Below are positions 32,160 through 43,727 of a stretch of 64,000 bases of DNA, in pieces. The DNA lies in contig CP136062.1 in the NCBI GenBank assembly GCA_032622095.1, forward strand, positions 4,154,001 through 4,218,000, read 5' to 3'. The stretch's first letter is position 1. The number at the start of each line of letters is the position of its first letter. Source of the DNA: Siphonodentalium dalli (taxonomy: Eukaryota > Mollusca > Scaphopoda > Gadilida > Siphonodentaliidae). The notes under the pieces were generated by a model. The model was not told the origin of the DNA, ran no database searches, and saw only the letters and a list, made by a program, of their open reading frames with translations. Made by a program: the position numbers and the translations under genes.

Positions 32160-32979
32160 GTGTTATAGGTTATATTTATTACATGATCTAAAGCCTCGAC
32201 AAAACCTACTTAAATCAACAAATGGTACGCTAAACTAACATCGGCTTATATAAGACATGGGATAACTTTTCATGTAACTGTTCATTGTTTGCGTGTGTAA
32301 AGAAATAGTCCCAGATAAATAAAGACACTTTGATGTATTTAATGGTGTATATATAATGACATAACTTTTCAAACTCTTCATGATTATAGCTGGTTGGAAA
32401 AATATTGGAAGGCATAATATATGGAGTGTAAATAGAAGACAGACCGGAAGTCAAGGGTCACCTGGCACTATTTCCTGTTGTTCGTTTAATATCACAAATT
32501 ATCACATAATTAACTCACAAAACCAGGATCATAATTATTGGTAAGACACACATGTAATATTAGCACGTACGATGACGTCACGCCATTATTTAAACGACTT
32601 GCGATTGCTGACGTTTATGATAGTTTTATTCGATGAATACTTCACGTTGCTTCGCGTTTATTTGATCATGTGATAAAATGTATATCAAACTCATTCTACT
32701 TTATACGTAATGTATCAACTTTATCCACTAAATTCTATTTGAGTCTCGGTGAACCTCGGCTCAAATCGAATTTAGTTATCTCGATTGATAGATTCCGTAC
32801 AAAATATAAACTCATGTGAGATCCTCTACATACAAATATTTACTATAATTTTGCCTTACATACATCAGGGTACATGTACTACTATAGCTATATAAGTTCG
32901 TGAAACATGACTGCAAACAGCAATTATTATGTTCAATTAGACACTCAAAGAAAGAACATACATCGGTGCTATGGCCCCA
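32160..32979. other. Anonymous sequence with a small hairpin at 32727-32776
   Basis: CTAAATTC-ATTTGAG and CTCAAAT-GAATTTAG pair around a short CGG-containing loop. Nothing else was recognised. Confidence 0.5.
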
Positions 32980-35900
32980 AGTTTATGAAACTCCTGCGAT
33001 CCCATAACAATAACGTATGAGGTATTTCACTGTTCGTGCAGAAAATTGTGCTATCTTTGCGCATTTGCACTCATATGGTAAACTGACGACAGGAACACAC
33101 ATAATCAGTTGTGTGTATATATTGCATACCAACGTTTCATATTGATATACCGGTAGTGGCACATGCGTCCATGTGCTTGCGATATACACGATGGCAAGAG
33201 TCTGTTAATTAGGTCATTTCTATTCTTAACAATGTGTTCCAGACTCGTGATGTTTCAATATTTTGGGAGGTGTGTCCACACGGTTGTGACGTTGATGAAC
33301 ACGTCCTGGCATATGGACTGAAAGATCCTTTATTGATGCAGTAGTGCTGTGGAAAATGATTGACGTATTTACTCAGTATAACCAAAATAAAACTACAGCT
33401 TTAGCATCGTGGCAGTCTAGTAATAACTAGACCAAGGTTTCCTTACAGTCAACTCTCAACGTAAGTTGAAAGTAATGAAATTTAGGTCTAATTTTAATAA
33501 GACTGGCATCGTGGTATAGCAGTAATGGATAGCTGTGTTCTCAGCTCTACTTGGTATGATTGTGATTTAATATTGACGGTTTGTGGTGTCAGTTATATTT
33601 AAGCAGGTACCTGTAGCTACAAGCAATTGCATTAAAATCCGAAAAAAATTCAGTTTCAAACTGGCAATTTCACGATTCCATTGCACATGCAGGAACAGAC
33701 ACATTGCAAAGATGTTAAGATGCGGCGTGGACTTCCGGAATGTTTATGAAATTCTGTGCGATTGTGGAAGTGTATTTGACAGGTCAAGCTATCATTTCGT
33801 TATTGCACTTGTCAGATAAACTGACGACACGAGCACACACATGCGGTTTTGTTTATTTCATACCAAGCGAGTGATATTGATATGGTGGCAAGTTCTTTCA
33901 TATGCTTGCGACATACAATATGGAAATAGTCTGCCTACCCATTAGTGGTAGGAAGTTCAATGGTGGCTATTTTTAATTTCACAATGCGCTCCATAGTTGG
34001 GTATGTCGATATTCCAGAAGGGACGCCCAATCGCCCATATGGTTGCGACATTGATCAACTCAGACTGAAAATCCTTTATTGGTGTACCAGCGCAGTCTGA
34101 AAATGGGTGATGTGAGAGCGCATTAAAATATATAATACGGCCTTAGACTTGTGACATAACCAGCAATTGTGTACAGTGTTCTCAACGCTACCTGCTATTA
34201 GAGTTTTGATGCTGATAGTGCATGGTGTCTATTAAATTTAACAAGTTCATGACTTGAGTTTCCGGAAATATTACGAAAAACCCTGTGCCAACGCATTCTC
34301 TTACATATACGAGGCTTCATATATAAGGGAAGGCACTGGAACATGGTCTTTAATACCAAAACAGTGCAGCACCCAGCATTAAAAGGATAAACAAATATTG
34401 CAGGAAAAATACAAACAGTCACTAAAATACTTAAAATTTCCAGGTTGTGTGATTAAATCTATGAGTTATAATCGTTATATGTATTTGACACTTTCGTGGA
34501 AGAAACCGTGTTGAGCAACATCCATAATGCTGGGATGTAGAGACACTTGTGGGGAAGGGTCAGTTAGAATATGCCGTTCCAATGTGTGATTAACAGCCGC
34601 ATATGTGTTATTTCCCCCTGGTATATGACATACTTGCATACGTCGCGTAAGGATAACAATTTGTATTTGACTGATCGTGCGATCATTACGCCACTGCACT
34701 CGTCCGATATACGACAACAGTATCCCGCGCATGCGATTTTGTGTATATATTCCGTACCAAGCGTGCGATATTGATGTCGTGTCAAGTGCGTCCATATGCG
34801 TGCGACATACAGTATATGGCAATAGTTTGACAATCCGTTAGTGGTATACTATGTTCAATTGTGGTTAATTCTTAATTTCACATTGCATGCGTTCTAGAGT
34901 TGGGATACGTCGATATTCCGGTAGGGGCGTTCACATGGTTGCGGCATCGATTAATGGATCCTGGCATATGGACTGAACATTGCTTTATTGCCGTAGTAGC
35001 GCAGTGTACACAAAATGAAGCCTTAAATTGTTTACACAACCAGTAATTGGGTACAGTATTCTCGACTACGTCTATGACTGAATGCTGGTGCTGATGGTGT
35101 TTGGTGTCCGTAATATTTTGAAGCAGATATGACAATTATCGCAAGAAAAATACAAATTAAGTTACTAAAATGCAGGTTTTATGGTTAAATCTATACGTGT
35201 TTTTTTTACCTGAAATTGAGCATTTTCACTCAAGAAACAGTGTTAGGCAACATCTATCTTGCAGGGATATAGAGACATCGGTGGGGAAGAGTCAGTTAGA
35301 ATATATCGATCGAGCGTGTGGTAAACAGACCCAGTTGCATGTTTGTTACTGGCCGATAGTGTATGATAATCATGCATGCATGCGTCTTTTAATGAGAACA
35401 ATAATGTTTTTTGGCAGATTGTGCTATCCTACGCCATTGAACTCGTCCGATATACTGACAACAGTAAGACACACGCGTAGTTTTATTCCATACCAAGCAT
35501 GCGACATTGCTATCGTGTCATAAGTGCATCCACATGCTTGCGACATATACTAGTTATGCCAATAGTCTGTCCAACCGGTAGTGGGAAATTGTATTTAATC
35601 GTGGATACTTCTTAATTTCACATTGCGTTCCGAAGTTGATCAACATATCCTGGTATATATTGACTGAAAATTGCTTTATTGACGTAGTAGCAGTGTACAC
35701 ATTATTTATGTAGGAACGCTTTACACACAAACAAATAACGATTATATAACGGTGTGAGTCGTGTGACATAACCTGTATGACTGAATTTTGGGAATTATGT
35801 GCATGCCTGCTTCGCGTAAGGATGACACTTAAGGTTGCAATCGTTCGATATACTGATACCAGTAACATACGCGTGCGGTTTTGTGTATGTATCCCACATA

Positions 35901-36110
35901 TTGATATAGTGTCAAATGCATGCGTTCATATGCTTGCGACATATACTGTGACATGGGTCTGTCAATCCGTTAATGTCACTATGTTCAATCGTGCCGGTTA
36001 GTTCTTAATGTCACACCTGTGTTCTTTAGTTGGGATATGGGACGAGCACCCATATGCTTGCGACATGACTGTAACAGGACTTGTCTCTTCGGGTTGTGAA
36101 CTGTACTATA
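32980..36110. repeat. Diverged tandem family, ~0.4-0.9-kb spacing, about five copies
   Basis: The same order of words recurs near 33086, 33822, 34710, 35455 and 35853: ACTGACRACA-like, CACACRCG, TTTTGTKTATWT, CATACCAAGC, GATATTGATAT, then CATATGCTTGCGACATA, TGTTCAATYGTGG, TCTTAATTTCACATTGC, and CTGAAAATTGCTTTATTG. Many small frames appear here; none is conserved between copies, so it is non-coding. Confidence 0.7.
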
Positions 36111-36640
36111 CTGTATGACGTCACCATGTGCTCACACAATTCCCTCCAACTTATGCAAATAAGCATTTCTATCTCAGATTTGAATAGACGTTGGATATTT
36201 TCGGACTACATGACTTAGCTGTGTAGCAACACACCATGAGCTATACAGCACACCCTGTCATCACTCCACATGTAGTGCAGAATTTCAACACACAACTTGG
36301 AGTATTTTGTAATGTAATTTTATTATATTTCCACGCTGTCAAGCAGACCAGATCTTCGGTGTTAACAGTAAACGAATCGAGTAAAAAATGTTGTGAAAAT
36401 GTGAACAGTGTCGCACAATAGAACACCTCTTCGAAAGTTCTATTTGAGCACAGGAAGAAATGTCATTATTTCCCTTTATCTTTGTCACATCAATTTCGTC
36501 GACTAATTTCGATACCGGTATAATTCAAAAGCGGTAATTATTATAAATGTATTTCGTATCGCAAACTGCCAGATTTAATCTACGTGGGCTTTATTACGTT
36601 TACGTATGGTCATATTAGAATGTATATATGTATATATGTA
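36111..36640. other. Anonymous sequence
   Basis: No gene, repeat or RNA was recognised. Confidence 0.4.
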
Positions 36641-37110
36641 TGTCCTTTATAGACTCGAAAACGGCTCCACCGATTGAGCCCAAACTTCCTATCTAAGGGT
36701 AAAAAACCACGGGAAGTGTCATCGCACCATTCGAGCCAGTGCGACCACTCCTTCACCCGTCAACTGCGGGGAGTGATGGGTTAATCGTGTGATAATTAAT
36801 GAGCGTTTGTATATGACGCGTCGCTATTCAAGAGCATTTATCTACTTTAGGGAAAATATACGGCATTTGACCGTCTCGGAATCAGGGGATATCGAGACGA
36901 AAACTGCTGGGCCGATTGAACCCAAACTTGCTGTGTAAGGGTAACAAATCCAGAGGCAGTGCACGCGGACCATTCGCGAGCCCGTGCGACCACTCCTTCA
37001 CTCTTCAACTGCCACCGTAATTGGGATTGATGGGTTAATCGCGTGATAATTAATGAGCGTTTGTATATAAGGCGTCGCTATTAAAGAGCGTTTATCTACT
37101 TTAGTGAAAA
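36641..37110 (+). repeat. ~250-bp direct duplication
   Basis: Both copies contain CCGATTGARCCCAAACTT, AAGGGTAA, CCATTCG, GTGCGACCACTCCTTCAC, GATGGGTTAATCG and GATAATTAATGAGCGTTTGT. Copies start near 36650 and 36895. The word order resembles dispersed repeats common in marine invertebrate genomes. Confidence 0.8.
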
Positions 37111-37184
37111 TATACGGCAGGTCAAAACTGGGGATATCGAGACGAAATTTCCTACTTAGAGGTTCCAAGGGACGGGGGAGATTC

Positions 37185-37430
37185 CGTCGGGTCAGTTTGT
37201 CCACCCGAGGTGACATTGACCTTGAAACGGGTACCCACACATGACCTTGGGCGGTATCTCGGTAGTCAGCTGTGACATCGATGTGAAATGTGTTATGTAT
37301 GGTCAACTCGGGACGGGAAATATTTTTGTCCGGTTATTTTGTCCACCCAACATGATCTTGACACGGGTACCCGCAAATTACCTTGTGCGATATTTCGGGC
37401 ATCAGCGGTGGCAGCGACATACGGGGTTAC
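37185..37430 (+). repeat. ~145-bp direct duplication
   Basis: TTTGTCCACCC ... CTTGA-ACGGGTACCC ... ACCTTG-GCG-TAT-TCGG ... CATCGATGTG or GCGACATACG is seen at about 37193-37275 and 37338-37420, moderately diverged. Confidence 0.6.
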
Positions 37431-38489
37431 CTTGAAAAACAAAAATTAATGGATCGACCAAAGCCATGGGACCAATCCCGCCAGTGGTGGGCTAATCTGC
37501 TAGTAGTCTTTATATGGTATCGTTCTGTTGGCCTCTCTATATCATATAAATACTTTTTCTAGAAACCATTAAACCAACTCGACGTGCGATTTCCCTGCGC
37601 TCCTGTTGCACAAATTCTTGTATAAAAAATTCGTCTATTTCAGACAAAGCTCAAATAGTAAATATGATCAGGCAAGACATAGAAACCGCTAATCCCAATA
37701 CCAATCTAACAACACCAGTCGAACATGCTAACCTTTCAAAGCAATAACACCGGGCACCAGGTTGCGGACAACCACATGCACACACCATGGTTAGATCCCA
37801 GGTTTGCTTGGACCAATCGGCGTGAAATTTGGTGAGTCACCTTTTATGCCATACTATATTCCGTGGTACAAATTTGGGCCACATTTGATTCATGGTTAAA
37901 AAGTTATAAACGCGCCAAAAGCGTGACCGAGTTATACACACACACATATACACACACACACACAGACGACGGGTTATATATATAGACAGTTTGATATATA
38001 TGATATACACTATAGCTATATTATGTGATGCCACCAATAGTATTTTCAAACTACAGCCGCCATGGCGGCTGGGACGCTCACCTGACATGCGTCAGTGCTA
38101 TATGCTTGTTTTTAAAAGAGGAGAACTAATTCGAGCCTTAGTAACTTTAAGATATATAATATATAGACTATACGATAAAATGTGATATATTGTCACTTGA
38201 TTGGGGGCTGAATTTATCGAGCAAGCATCCAATATTTTCAAAAGGTGCGTCAGCAAATGGGTTTAAATTTTATGGCCTTGGGTGTAATTAATGTTGAGGT
38301 GGTTTCAACAGAAGTTCTACCCCCCTTAGATATTGCAGATCAAATTTGAGCCCACTTGACTACTCTGGCGTCGAAGAAAAAATATATTTGTTATCAAGGG
38401 GGTCAGAAAAATAAAATTGGATTTTTGTTTCAAGAAATTATTTTAAAAGCCAAGATATAAAACCGAATTAATTAAATTAAAAAAAATCT
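37431..38489. other. Anonymous sequence with a (CA)n microsatellite
   Basis: A CA/TA dinucleotide run lies at about 37936-37965. No gene was recognised. Confidence 0.5.
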
Positions 38490-39300
38490 TTTTTTGAGAA
38501 ATGAGCTGAAAACTGAAAAGCCCAGAAAAAAATAATGGTAAACAAATCTGATACTAGTTGTCCCATTAATGTTCCAAACAAAATTTAGAAGAATTCCACC
38601 ATGTATTTCTTGAGAAAAACCCTATTTTCAGAGAGCCCTATGGCTCTTCAAAAAATCAGTCAAGCACGACACCTTGGACAAATCTGAAACTATGTGTTGC
38701 AGTAATGCTACATACCAAGTTTGAAAGAAATTCCACCCAGTGGTTTGTGAGAAAAAAGATTGTGTTACAGTTGTACCCAAATACACCCATTTATGGGGCC
38801 TCTTATTGACATACTGACCTAATTTTAACAAATCCAAATACTAGTCACCCAAAGCACGTGCACACTAAATTTGAGCAAAATCGGCAGAGCCACTATGTAT
38901 ATATTGAACCCAAGTCGAACCCAAAAATCCTACTTTCACAGAACCCCACATTACACTTGTACATGTGTGAAGACTTTGATGGTTATGGCACGAGTCTATG
39001 GTATCATGAAGCACTGGATGTCGTATCGTCGTCAAATTGTGTGCCATAAAAAATATTTAAAAAAAAATTATTGTGTGCCATACTACACCAAAGCCTTCCC
39101 ACACGTGTGTGATTCTGTGTTTATTACACACTTACGTCAAAACAGGAACAATTTACATTGCTTAATCTATATGGACACATGTCTGCCATACAAATTTAAA
39201 ATTAAGGCATTATGTGGTTTTCTATCCTTTATTGGGAATAGGTGTTCAATAAGGCCATTACAAATTAAAGTCTGGGTTCACGGACCCCGTCCGCATCACT
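38490..39300 (+). repeat. Dispersed repeat with internal ~190-bp duplications
   Basis: Three diverged modules share ACAAATCTGA-ACTA, a word like CATACCAAGTTTGAAAGAA, TTCCACCCAGTGG and GAGAAAAA. The modules start near 38540, 38680 and 38829. A related copy in the opposite orientation lies at about 46050-46230 (CCACTGGGTGGATTTCTTTT; CCTGTGAACCCGGCTTTAAT). Confidence 0.6.
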
Positions 39301-39671
39301 AAAAGTCCGCCCATCAAAAATATTTATCGCAATTCAAAAAAAAAAAATTCCCCTCTATACACTAGTGATAGGTACTTATTTTTGGATCACCAGTCACATT
39401 TTTAAGAGCGCCGGTAACATTTTTAAGAGCACCGCTTATATTTACTTCCGGTGTCAAAAGTGCATGCTCTAATATTATCGTTTGTCTATTTTTCATCAAT
39501 TTTGGACTAATTAAAATGGGAAAATGAGTTTGTTTTCTGTGTGCATTACGTCAGGGATCACAGTTATCCTGCAGTGGAGTGTTTGTGGAGGATTAACCGA
39601 AGGAACATCTGTTGGCGAAGTTTATAAGACAATGAAATGCAATAAATCTGATGATTTTGGCGAACTTCCAA
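39301..39671. other. Anonymous sequence
   Basis: Nothing recognised apart from a short tandem word, AGAGCGCCGGTAACATTTTTAA followed by AGAGCACCG, near 39403-39430. Confidence 0.4.
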
Positions 39672-41010
39672 ACGATTTAGATTAGATTTTTTTAGATTAG
39701 ATTTTATTTTGATAGTTCAGGTTTACATGAATACATATTATGGGTATGTTTACAAGTTGAATCAATATAATACACAACAGTATATACATATTATAATTAT
39801 AATAGTTTATATTAAATATAAATATGTTATATGTTGATGAGACAGTTAGAGTTCAGACTGTGTAAATAATTGATATATACCGTAAGAGGATATATCAATT
39901 TTCTCAAGAATTAATTAATTTTATTTTATAGAGGTTGCCGTCAGAATATAAGGTAAATTATGTGGCAGAAATCTGTATAAAAATAGAAATACTCATGTGA
40001 CCTGAGACCATCAGGGATAACGCAAAAAGTTCTCTAAATGAGAACTTAATTCCATTGCGGTCCCTGGTGGCTTTCGGCACATGGGCAGTGAGTGAAGTTC
40101 GAAACTTCGGAGCACAATGTATAAAAGTATTTAAAATATAAATTAAATAAAAGCCATTTCAGAACGAGACTTATATGGAGAGGAAAAGCTAATAAAATAA
40201 GTCAATACGGAAGTAATGTAACTCCAACAGCCCTTCGCCACCTGCATATACGCACCACTGCCATGTATGGCCGGCTTTGGGCTAGTCTGTCCATGACCGA
40301 AAGATGGAAACCCGAAATACAGGCAGCAGTAACAATATATGCAACTGGCCAAATACTGTCATCGTACATTACCATATAAATTGAACTGCTGCATTGAGGA
40401 AATTCTAGTTAAAAGATGATAAAATAGATTGTTCCTAGTAAAAGGCAAATGGATTTTCTTCTCTGTTCATCAATTTCTCTAGTAGGTGTTGTTTAATGCA
40501 AAATTTCCAGTGTTTGAGATCAAAAGGGGCACGAGTATGGTATACTTTATCTAGACCATTCCACAGTTTCGCTCCTGTATAATAGAAACTGTGGATGCCC
40601 TTGGATTTTACAGAGGGTAATGAGTATTTCAGGGTCCCTGATCGAGTTACATATGTACAATGAGTACTAGCTAATATAAAATTATTATCTAGATATGCTG
40701 GAGCTTTCTTTTCCGAGATTTTTAGTACCATCAGTATTTTTCTGAAGTCTACCCTATCACTCACTGGAAGCCATTTAACATGTTTAAATTCATTATAACC
40801 AATATGAGTCATGCGATCTAGTTTCGTGATAAATCTGACAAGTCTGTTTTGAGATGCTTGAAGACGCTTTTTGGTTTTTACTGTCAGATACGGGTACCGG
40901 TACGCGTACGGGTAGCTACCCGTACGGGTACACGTTTTGAAATCGCAAACTGTTTTACCGGTAGAATTCATCACATCGACTGGTAATGTATGGAGAGCCA
41001 ACTGCAACAA
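39672..41010 (-). pseudogene. LINE fragment: ORF2 C-terminus, 3' UTR and tail
   Basis: The minus-strand frame 41010-40435 (191 codons, no ATG) has the C-terminal pattern of Jockey/CR1-type LINE proteins: KTKKRLQASQNRLVRF (after residue 40), then HIGYNEFKHVKWLPVSDRVDF, PAYLDNNF, YTGAKLWNGL and a final KFCIKQHLLEKL. The natural-looking stop at 40435 is followed by a ~730-bp 3' UTR ending in AATAAA and short ATCTAATCTAAA-type tail units at about 39672-39705. The part upstream of residue ~40 is not LINE-like and coincides with CGGGTAC-rich palindromic DNA. RT motifs of a related element lie 2.2 kb further on (43190-43520). Confidence 0.75.
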
Positions 41011-43190
41011 AAAGATATTATGATATAGATTGTAATTCGCGTTATTGGCCTATGTTATACTTAGCGTTATGGGTTGTTGGACATATGTATTTATATTAGA
41101 TGAGCCCCATGGTAATCAGTTGCTTTCATCAAGGACGAGCTAGGTGGCAGTTGGAAGTGGACGTTGCTTTTCTTTCACTCATATTGGTAACATTTTCAAC
41201 AATTGGATTCTACAAGTCATAGACCGATCGAGTGTTGACAATAAATCGGTTGGAATTTTTAAACTTAGAAAATAGATTATGATAGCTCATATATACAATT
41301 ACGTTATATATACTTAAAATGTCCAACCAGTATTCGGTGTAAAATGTATTGTTTTAGACCAAGGTTCTAACATGTACTTTCTAACATGTACTTTCAGTTC
41401 GATATAATACCGCATTTGTCCCTTATTTTAGTTGGGGAATATTTAGTTATATTAAAATCCGAATTAACGCTCCCAAGTTACTATATTTGGCTTCGGGGTA
41501 AAACTAAATAGTTGATTCGAATCGAGGAACCCACCATCAAAGCGCAGAGTGATCAGATATCGATTTTTGAAGTTTGTTATTTCTTGAATTGTGTAATTAT
41601 GTGTGGCCCAGAAAGAGTCATCAAACCGACGGTCTCGGACAAAATTGCCGACGAAGATGCTTAACTCTAAAATCAAGTGGTAATGCGGCCAAAATTTTAT
41701 ACTATAGTTGACAGCAGTTAGCATTATTCTGTTGTAATTAATCGATTCTGATAACAAAAGCGTATTTTGAAGAAATGTTCTTGTTGTAACTTTATTATAT
41801 GGGGACCGTCTGATCGGTTTGAGTAGCTTTAAGTAAACCCTTGTTTGGAATCTTTCAACAGATCGAATGGTCGGCCCGTCGGGACAAGGGAATATTTATT
41901 CCAAGAATTGGGATTGTTGTCGGGATCTAAACCCGGAGGTATGTTGAAATGTTTAACTTGGTAACAAAAAAGGTGTCAAAATCTAGTCTGTTTATTATAC
42001 GGATTGAATAAAGAGCGTTTGCTTCACTTCTGTGCGAAACACAGAAAACAGCTGAAACTAGCTCTGCTTATGTGCTTAGATTTTGTAGAGTATGTATAGG
42101 TATTTCGTATCCCCACTACAGTATACACAAGTATTGTGGTTCAAATGCGCCATGTCCGTTCAGATAGTAAATATATATTAAAATGAGAAATCAGTCCCCA
42201 CCTACATACGATAAGGTAACTAAACGGTAATTGTATTCAAATGTGCAATGCATAGATAAATCCACGATATATTTATGTCCTTGTACAATGGGTTGAGACA
42301 GGGACGTGACGACCCCCCTCCCCAACTTTGGTCAAATGTTCAACATTTGGAAATTTGATATACCTGACACAACATTTGTTGGAAATTTCACACAAACAAT
42401 AGGTAATTTCAACCTATTGTTTGTGTGAAATTTCCAACAAATGTTGTGTCAGGTATATCAAATTTCCAAATGTTGAACATTACTTAAATTCGTAGTTTGA
42501 TTTTCGAACAATTTATTAGTGGATAATTTGTAGTTTTTATACCAACATTTGCATATTTCGCTATTTTTGGTAAAAAAAATAAGGACTGAAATGGCTGTCA
42601 GAAACAGTTGGAAATTGTTCAAGCTTGGGGGGGGGTGCCAGGTCTCAAAATTTCCAACAATTGGAAAGCCTGATGCCAGCCAAGGGGAGGGTGGATTTAC
42701 GCGCAAACTTGTGAATTTGATATGGTTCGAGATGTGTAGTTAGAAATTCGAAGGTGGACACCCTTCCTAACGCGCAGACCATCTATAGCCATGTCCCTGC
42801 AATGGGCGTCTATAGCACCATCTACTCACTCTATTAATCACAACCTGTCATTAATGCAGCGAACAAAGTTGTTAGTGAAAAAAAATCGGCCTTCCGTATT
42901 TATCTAAGTGCTAGAAGCCGCCTCGAGAATTTGAACACAAATCCTGGGTTAAAATGACAACTTTATCAATAATATTTGCCCATGAAATCTTTCAATAAAT
43001 AGGTTAACGCATAGCTGACTGGAATTTCATGGAATTCATGGACCCTTGAGTGAGAAAATCGTAGTGAAAGGCTACCGGTCAATGGGACAAATCTACCCGT
43101 TTCAATTCGCTATCGCTTTATGTGCTGCATTGAATGTACCCAAGTGACCGTGACGATGTTCACAGATTTACCCGTACCCGTTCCCGTCGA
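40905..43190. other. Segment separating two LINE fragments, bounded by CGGGTAC repeats
   Basis: The left edge is a 22-bp perfect palindrome (40905-40926) made of CGTACGGGTA and its complement. The right edge (about 43168-43195) is again rich in CCCGTACCCGT and CGAACGGGTA. Inside are a minus-strand frame of 97 codons (41464-41757) without a recognised motif and the long hairpin at 42335. I see no coding evidence. Confidence 0.5.
42335..42481. repeat. Perfect 69-bp inverted repeat with a 9-nt loop
   Basis: The arm 42335-42403 (starts AATGTTCAACATTTGG, ends CACAAACAATAGG) is matched without a mismatch by 42413-42481 in reverse complement. The loop is TAATTTCAA. Outside it, weaker symmetry exists between the C-rich run at 42310-42325 and the G-rich run at 42627-42640. 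Confidence 0.95.
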
Positions 43191-43520
43191 ACGGGTATCG
43201 CAAACTCGCTAATAGCGCGGACATCACAACCTGAAACCAAAAGGGCAGAGTCATCCGCATATAGAAGGAGGTGACAATCCACAGCCTGGCTAGCATCGTT
43301 CACATAGAGTAGGAAAAGAAGGGGGCCTAAGATTTATCCTTGAGGGACTCCACAGGTGATACGTTCAAATTTGGATAGAGTACCATATATATATACTGCT
43401 TGCATTCTATTTGTTAAATAAGACTCCATCCATGTCAGAGATATTTTATCAAATCCAATTGCACTAAGTTTTGACAGTAAAATTTCATGGTCGACGGTAT
43501 CAAAAGCCTTGAAAGACATT
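43190..43520 (-). pseudogene. LINE reverse-transcriptase core fragment
   Basis: On the minus strand 43519-43334 reads SFKAFDTVDHEILLSKLSAIG ... ITCGVPQG followed by an in-frame TAA where Ser is usual. Past the stop, ILGP is in the same frame, and LLLYADDSALLVSG (the RT active site, YADD) is found near 43230-43265. The start of RT, the endonuclease and everything downstream of the active site are missing here. The rest of the C-terminus may be the piece at 40.4-40.9 kb. The right edge has a repeated TTGAAAGACATT (two copies, 43508-43540). Confidence 0.75.
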
Positions 43521-43727
43521 ATGGTATTTGAAAGACATTAAACATAAATTCTATATCGGAAACTCGAGTAGTTTCAATAGGCAGTATTAGTTTCAATAAG
43601 TGTTTCCTGGTGTCAAAATAGGTGATCTAATAGAAAAATAAAAATGAAGTTATTCACAAATACTTTTTTCTTCTTGAAGTTTTTCCCAATGAATTCAACC
43701 AATTTATCACTTTGACACCACATGCAC
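43521..43727. other. Short spacer
   Basis: AT-rich with no recognised feature. Confidence 0.4.

Noticed and set aside
33000-36000. Many 60-117-codon frames in the diverged tandem family
   Set aside because: They are not conserved between copies and occur on both strands, so they look like chance frames.
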